Source: an archaeon (GTDB lineage Archaea > Nanobdellota > Nanobdellia > Woesearchaeales > JAHJEM01). Taken from it: a DNA stretch of 8,511 nucleotides. The position numbers and the translations under genes were made by a program. The stretch covers positions 1 through 8,511 of the forward strand of contig JAGVFV010000188.1 of NCBI GenBank assembly GCA_020057445.1, given 5' to 3'. The notes under the pieces were generated by a model. That model did no database searches and was not told the DNA's origin. It saw only the letters and a list, made by a program, of their open reading frames with translations. Numbering within the stretch: the first letter of the stretch is position 1; every line of letters starts with the position of its first letter. Shown here one piece after another: positions 5,740 through 8,511 of this stretch.

Positions 5740-6018
5740 ATGGACTACACCATCTATTATGGAAGACTGCAAAGCGAAGTCGAACACCTGCTGCAAAAAC
5801 AAGGGCTCATACCCCTTCCCCGCCGCAATGATCCTGGCTATACGCCGCTCTTGGAAAAGATTGTCCGTGAACATGCAAGTGGATACGAACACCTTCCCCG
5901 CGCCTCTTCCTATATATTACGCAACATTGCCTCACCAGAGCTGCTCGAAGAGCGCCTGGCAGCATTACATATGAGGCTCATACCGTGCCAGGCAAAGAAC
6001 TTCATCCCAGAACGATGA
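5740..6018 (+). CDS. Hypothetical 92-residue protein
   Basis: I do not recognise this family. The protein is short, charged and probably helical (LQSEVEHLLQKQG, LLEKIVREHASGYEH, SPELLEERLAALHMRL), with no signal peptide, membrane segment or metal-binding motif; its only cysteine is near the end (IPCQAK). It lies 56 bp after the protease on the same strand. The start ATG 5740 lacks a well spaced GGTGA site (only GAGG 13 nt upstream), so expression may depend on coupling or on the small frames in the 15-bp repeats. Codon usage resembles that of the neighbours, which supports it being real. A DNA- or protein-binding partner of the protease operon is possible but unproven. Confidence 0.6.
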   Translation: MDYTIYYGRLQSEVEHLLQKQGLIPLPRRNDPGYTPLLEKIVREHASGYEHLPRASSYILRNIASPELLEERLAALHMRLIPCQAKNFIPER

Positions 6019-6023
6019 CTGTC

Positions 6024-6129
6024 TTGGCCATTTGTATTGGCTGATCACATTGGCCATGTCTACATATCCTGATCTTTCACGATGACGATTTGGCAATGAC
6101 ACTGATTTGGCAATGATACAGATATTGGC
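6024..6129 (+). repeat. Phased TTGGC repeats in the spacer before the surface protein gene
   Basis: TTGGC occurs at 6024, 6037 and 6050 (period 13) and again at 6090, 6107 and 6125 (17 and 18 apart). The second set is a 17-bp tandem repeat beginning GATTTGGCAATGA at 6087 and 6104, with a degraded third copy at 6121. No coding frame explains them. They may be regulatory half-sites or replication-slippage products. Confidence 0.6.
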
Positions 6130-6135
6130 TGTCCT

Positions 6136-6148
6136 ATGACGCCGTCAT
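6136..6148. promoter_or_regulatory. 13-bp palindrome, possible operator
   Basis: ATGACG C CGTCAT is a perfect inverted repeat with a 1-nt centre. An extra half-site ATGACG lies at 6082-6087. It sits about 75 bp upstream of the first TATA candidate of the surface protein gene. Confidence 0.3.
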
Positions 6149-6220
6149 TGCCTCTGTTTCTAAAGTTTCTGGCGAATGTGGTTTGAGAATGAAAGCAATC
6201 CGCCATTTATGAACCATAAG

Positions 6221-6230
6221 ATTTAAATAT
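6221..6230 (+). promoter_or_regulatory. Upstream TATA box candidate for the surface protein gene
   Basis: ATTTAAATAT, preceded by purine-rich CATAAG. Transcription would begin near 6252, giving a leader of about 125 nt before ATG 6376. Confidence 0.5.
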
Positions 6231-6244
6231 AAGTAGGAACAGGA

Positions 6245-6301
6245 ATGGATTTAATCAAATTTGGGTGGTATAAAAGAATGAGAGGTGGATATTCTTGTTA
6301 G
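6245..6301 (+). other. 18-codon ORF in the surface protein leader, doubtful
   Basis: ATG 6245 opens a frame MDLIKFGWYKRMRGGYSC and stops at 6299-6301. It would lie in the leader only if the upstream TATA box is used, and then the ATG would be very close to or before the transcription start. No ribosome binding site is seen before it. Confidence 0.12.
6269..6276 (+). promoter_or_regulatory. Downstream TATA box candidate for the surface protein gene
   Basis: TATAAAAG. Transcription would begin near 6300, leaving a leader of about 75 nt. Two promoters of different strength are possible. Confidence 0.4.
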
Positions 6302-6375
6302 CATCTTCCAAGCAAGTTCTCTATTCTACGCCCATTCTGGTCAATAAAAAACATTCTCACGTTCGAGGTGACAGC

Positions 6376-8511
6376 ATGAAAAAAAGTATCGTCTTGATAA
6401 TATGCAGCGTCTTATTCGCAGTATTCGCGCTCAGCACTGCCCAGGCAGCGCTTGTCGTGACTATTGAAGACAATGTCACCAACCGTACGAACACCTCTGC
6501 ATCGACCTATGCAATTTCCTTCAATTACTCAGACGACTTGAATGCGACGCTCAACTGCTCTGCAGTCGTGGACGGCGTCGAACGGGTGAACCAGACGACA
6601 GTCAACTTCACCTCGACACAGATCGTCATGTCATCCTACACCCAGGCAGTCCATCAATGGTATATCAACTGCACAGACAATGTCAACATAATGGGCATCA
6701 GCCAGATCTACCAATTCACCTATGATACCACTCCTCCTGTCGTCGCGAGCATTGTTTCGAACGACAGCATCATCAACGGCACCCAGGCGATCATGGTCAA
6801 CGCGACCATCACTGACGCGAACTCACCAGACTTCCAATGGATCAACCTCTCCGACAACATCTCCATGACCTACCAGAGCGGAAACCTCTGGCAGGCGAAC
6901 ACGACAGCAGTCCTCCTTGACTCCTGCGTGAATGTGACGAACGGCAACTGCACGGTCAACGTGACAGTGCGCGACGGAGCAGGAAACGACGGATTCGCGA
7001 ATATCACCTTCACCATAGACCAGACTGTCCCGACAGTGGACACTGTGGTCAAGAATGATTCTATCCTGAACAGGTCGCAGTCAGTGACCGTGACTGTGAA
7101 CGTATATGACCTGAACAATGTGACATCAGTCTCCTTGAACGGGAATGTGAGCATGTCATTCTCTTCGGGAAATACCTGGACAGTGTCCACGACCCCTCAG
7201 GCGCTCGGATGCCTTGCGGATGCGAACTGCACCACATCCATCATAGCTGTCGACAATGTTGCCAATGTGAATTCGGCAGCAATAACATTCACAGTTGATG
7301 AGACCGTCCCTTCTGTCACCAATGCTGCTGCGAACGACTCTATCGTGAACAGGTCGCAGTCAGTGACCGTGACTGTGGATGTAAATGACCTGAACAATGT
7401 GACATCAGTCTCCCTGAACGGGAATGTGAGCATGTCATTTGTCTCAGTAAATAGCTGGGCAGTGTCCACGACCCCGGAAGCATTGGGATGCCTTGCCGAT
7501 GTGAACTGCACCAAGACCATCTATGTGACAGACAATGCCGCTAATGTGAACACGGCAAGCGTGACGCTTGTCATTGATGAGACCGTCCCCTCTCTTGGCA
7601 CCGCTGCCGCGAACGACTCTATCCTCAACAGGTCCCAGTCCGTCACTGTGACCGTCGACATTTCTGACCTGAACAATGTGACCACCGTGATGCTCAATGC
7701 CAATGTGAGCATGAGCTTCTCCTCAGGAAGCACCTGGACTGTTTCCACGACACCCCAGGACCTCGGCTGCCTCGCTGACGCGAACTGCACCAAGACCATC
7801 ATCGCGGTTGACAATGCTGCAAACATCAATACTGCGAGCCTGACGCTCGTCATAGATGAGAACGTGTCTGAAGTCCAGAACGCAACCATCAACGACACCA
7901 TCCTGAACAGATCCCAGACAGTTTTAGTGAGCGTCGACGTGTATGACCTGAACAACATTTCCTCAGTCTCCCTCAACAACAACAGGTCCCTGGGATTCGT
8001 CTCAAAACACAATTATACTGTCACGACAACCCCGACAGCGCTTGGCTGTGTCGCTGACGAGAACTGTACCAGGTACTTCTACGTGACAGACAATGCGGGC
8101 AATATGAACACCAGCGAGAGGGTGACGTTCGTCGTTGACGAGACCGTCCCCACTGTCGGAAATGCCAATGCAAGCCAAAGCACCGTCGGAAAATCGACAG
8201 CTGTCGCCATCCTTGTCGATGTGTATGATCTCAACAACCTCACCAGCGTCTCCATCAACAATAACTGGAGCATGTCCTTTGGAACGAATCTCCAATACGC
8301 CGCCTCTCCGACACCGACTGAGCTTGGCTGCTCATCATCAGGACTCTGCACCAAGACCATCTATGCCACAGACCCTGCAGGCAACGTGAACTCGGCAACA
8401 GTATTCTTCTATGTCGACGCGGACGCGCCCGCCATCGTCATCAACGGCTCCAACTCGAATAATACGGTCATAGGATCGACCTCATATACCATCTGGTACA
8501 ATGTGACAGAC
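6376..8511 (+). CDS. Large secreted repeat glycoprotein, N-terminal 712 residues (3' end outside window)
   Basis: The frame is open from ATG 6376 to the window edge. GGTGA at 6367-6371 lies 4 nt upstream and supports the start. Residues 1-24 are a signal peptide (MKKSIVLIICSVLFAVFALS, then TAQA before the likely cut). Residues 25-118 form a first Ig-like domain (YAISFNYSDDLNATLNCS, then WYINCTDNVN). From about 119 come at least six Ig-like repeats; repeats 2-5 begin with NDSI or NDTI at 227, 320, 413 and 506, exactly 93 residues apart, and the sixth is shifted by one. Each carries DLNN followed by a sequon, LGC-x5-C in repeats 2-6, and a linker such as DETVPSV. I count about 49 N-x-S/T sequons, so heavy N-glycosylation outside the cell is expected. 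Likely a surface or adhesion glycoprotein; its anchor would lie in the missing C-terminus. Confidence 0.85.
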   Translation, partial: MKKSIVLIICSVLFAVFALSTAQAALVVTIEDNVTNRTNTSASTYAISFNYSDDLNATLNCSAVVDGVERVNQTTVNFTSTQIVMSSYTQAVHQWYINCTDNVNIMGISQIYQFTYDTTPPVVASIVSNDSIINGTQAIMVNATITDANSPDFQWINLSDNISMTYQSGNLWQANTTAVLLDSCVNVTNGNCTVNVTVRDGAGNDGFANITFTIDQTVPTVDTVVKNDSILNRSQSVTVTVNVYDLNNVTSVSLNGNVSMSFSSGNTWTVSTTPQALGCLADANCTTSIIAVDNVANVNSAAITFTVDETVPSVTNAAANDSIVNRSQSVTVTVDVNDLNNVTSVSLNGNVSMSFVSVNSWAVSTTPEALGCLADVNCTKTIYVTDNAANVNTASVTLVIDETVPSLGTAAANDSILNRSQSVTVTVDISDLNNVTTVMLNANVSMSFSSGSTWTVSTTPQDLGCLADANCTKTIIAVDNAANINTASLTLVIDENVSEVQNATINDTILNRSQTVLVSVDVYDLNNISSVSLNNNRSLGFVSKHNYTVTTTPTALGCVADENCTRYFYVTDNAGNMNTSERVTFVVDETVPTVGNANASQSTVGKSTAVAILVDVYDLNNLTSVSINNNWSMSFGTNLQYAASPTPTELGCSSSGLCTKTIYATDPAGNVNSATVFFYVDADAPAIVINGSNSNNTVIGSTSYTIWYNVTD
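7056..8427 (+). repeat. Coding tandem repeats of 279 bp within the surface protein gene
   Basis: Five successive 93-94-codon units. Units 2 and 3 are nearly the same at DNA level: 7067-7098 equals 7346-7377 over 32 bp (offset 279), and most of the next 55 bases also match. Later units (from 7614, 7893 and about 8172) keep the protein pattern but differ more in DNA. This points to a recent duplication or gene conversion between units 2 and 3. Confidence 0.85.

Noticed and set aside
6015..6044. Nine-codon frame overlapping the stop of the 92-residue gene
   Set aside because: Too short, no conserved features, and it runs into the TTGGC repeats.
6295..6375. In-frame TTG start extending the surface protein by 27 residues
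   Set aside because: GGTGG lies upstream, but it would place 27 residues before a classic signal peptide, and ATG 6376 has its own well-spaced GGTGA site.
6870..8360. Series of minus-strand frames opposite the surface protein
   Set aside because: They repeat with the same 279-bp period because they mirror the coding repeats; not independent genes.
7056..8427. Possible CRISPR or satellite array
   Set aside because: The period is 279 bp, in frame, with protein-level conservation; these are domain repeats.

Overview
The window looks archaeal. Visible promoters are AT-rich TATA boxes, and two of them sit about 31-33 bases upstream of an ATG, so those transcripts would be leaderless. Other genes use a GGTGA-type ribosome binding site 4-5 nt before the start. 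A TrmB-family and an Lrp/AsnC-family regulator are present. The predicted secreted proteins carry cadherin-like or Ig-like repeats, and one is extremely rich in N-glycosylation sequons. This style is common in DPANN archaea, especially Woesearchaeota-like genomes. That placement is inference; there is no rRNA or other marker gene here.

Layout. 1-295 (-): 5' part of a small lipoprotein-like DUF6438 protein. 320-498 (-): a broken second copy of the 3' end of the neighbouring trmB-like gene, split by a precisely delimited 95-bp insertion that carries two inverted repeats. 499-1221 (-): TrmB-family regulator. 1333-2040 (+): uracil phosphoribosyltransferase (upp), divergent from the regulator, both apparently leaderless. 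2041-2202: upp/lrp spacer with repeated TTCCGG/CCGGAA motifs and a TATA box. 2203-6018 (+): likely one transcription unit made of an Lrp/AsnC regulator, a secreted protein with two cadherin-like repeats and a probable beta-propeller (ATGA overlap with the regulator), a 19-codon leader ORF created by duplication of a start region, a subtilisin-like protease with intact catalytic residues but no signal peptide, and a 92-residue unknown protein. 6019-6375: spacer with phased TTGGC repeats, a palindrome and two TATA candidates. 6376-8511 (+): N-terminal 712 residues of a large secreted repeat protein that continues past the window.

How the genes may work together. The TrmB-like protein probably controls itself and perhaps upp, a pyrimidine salvage gene. 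The Lrp-like protein is first in its transcription unit and likely autoregulates, together with a surface protein and a protease. The large repeat protein has its own promoter region and is probably a cell-surface glycoprotein. A recurring feature is short duplication next to gene boundaries: the trmB tail (75-bp offset), the protease start (43-bp offset), the protease stop (15 bp) and the 6024-6129 spacer (13 and 17 bp). The most unusual item is the duplicated trmB tail cut by the 95-bp double-hairpin insertion, which also appears to supply part of the promoter of the DUF6438 gene. No tRNA, rRNA, CRISPR array or transposase gene was seen.
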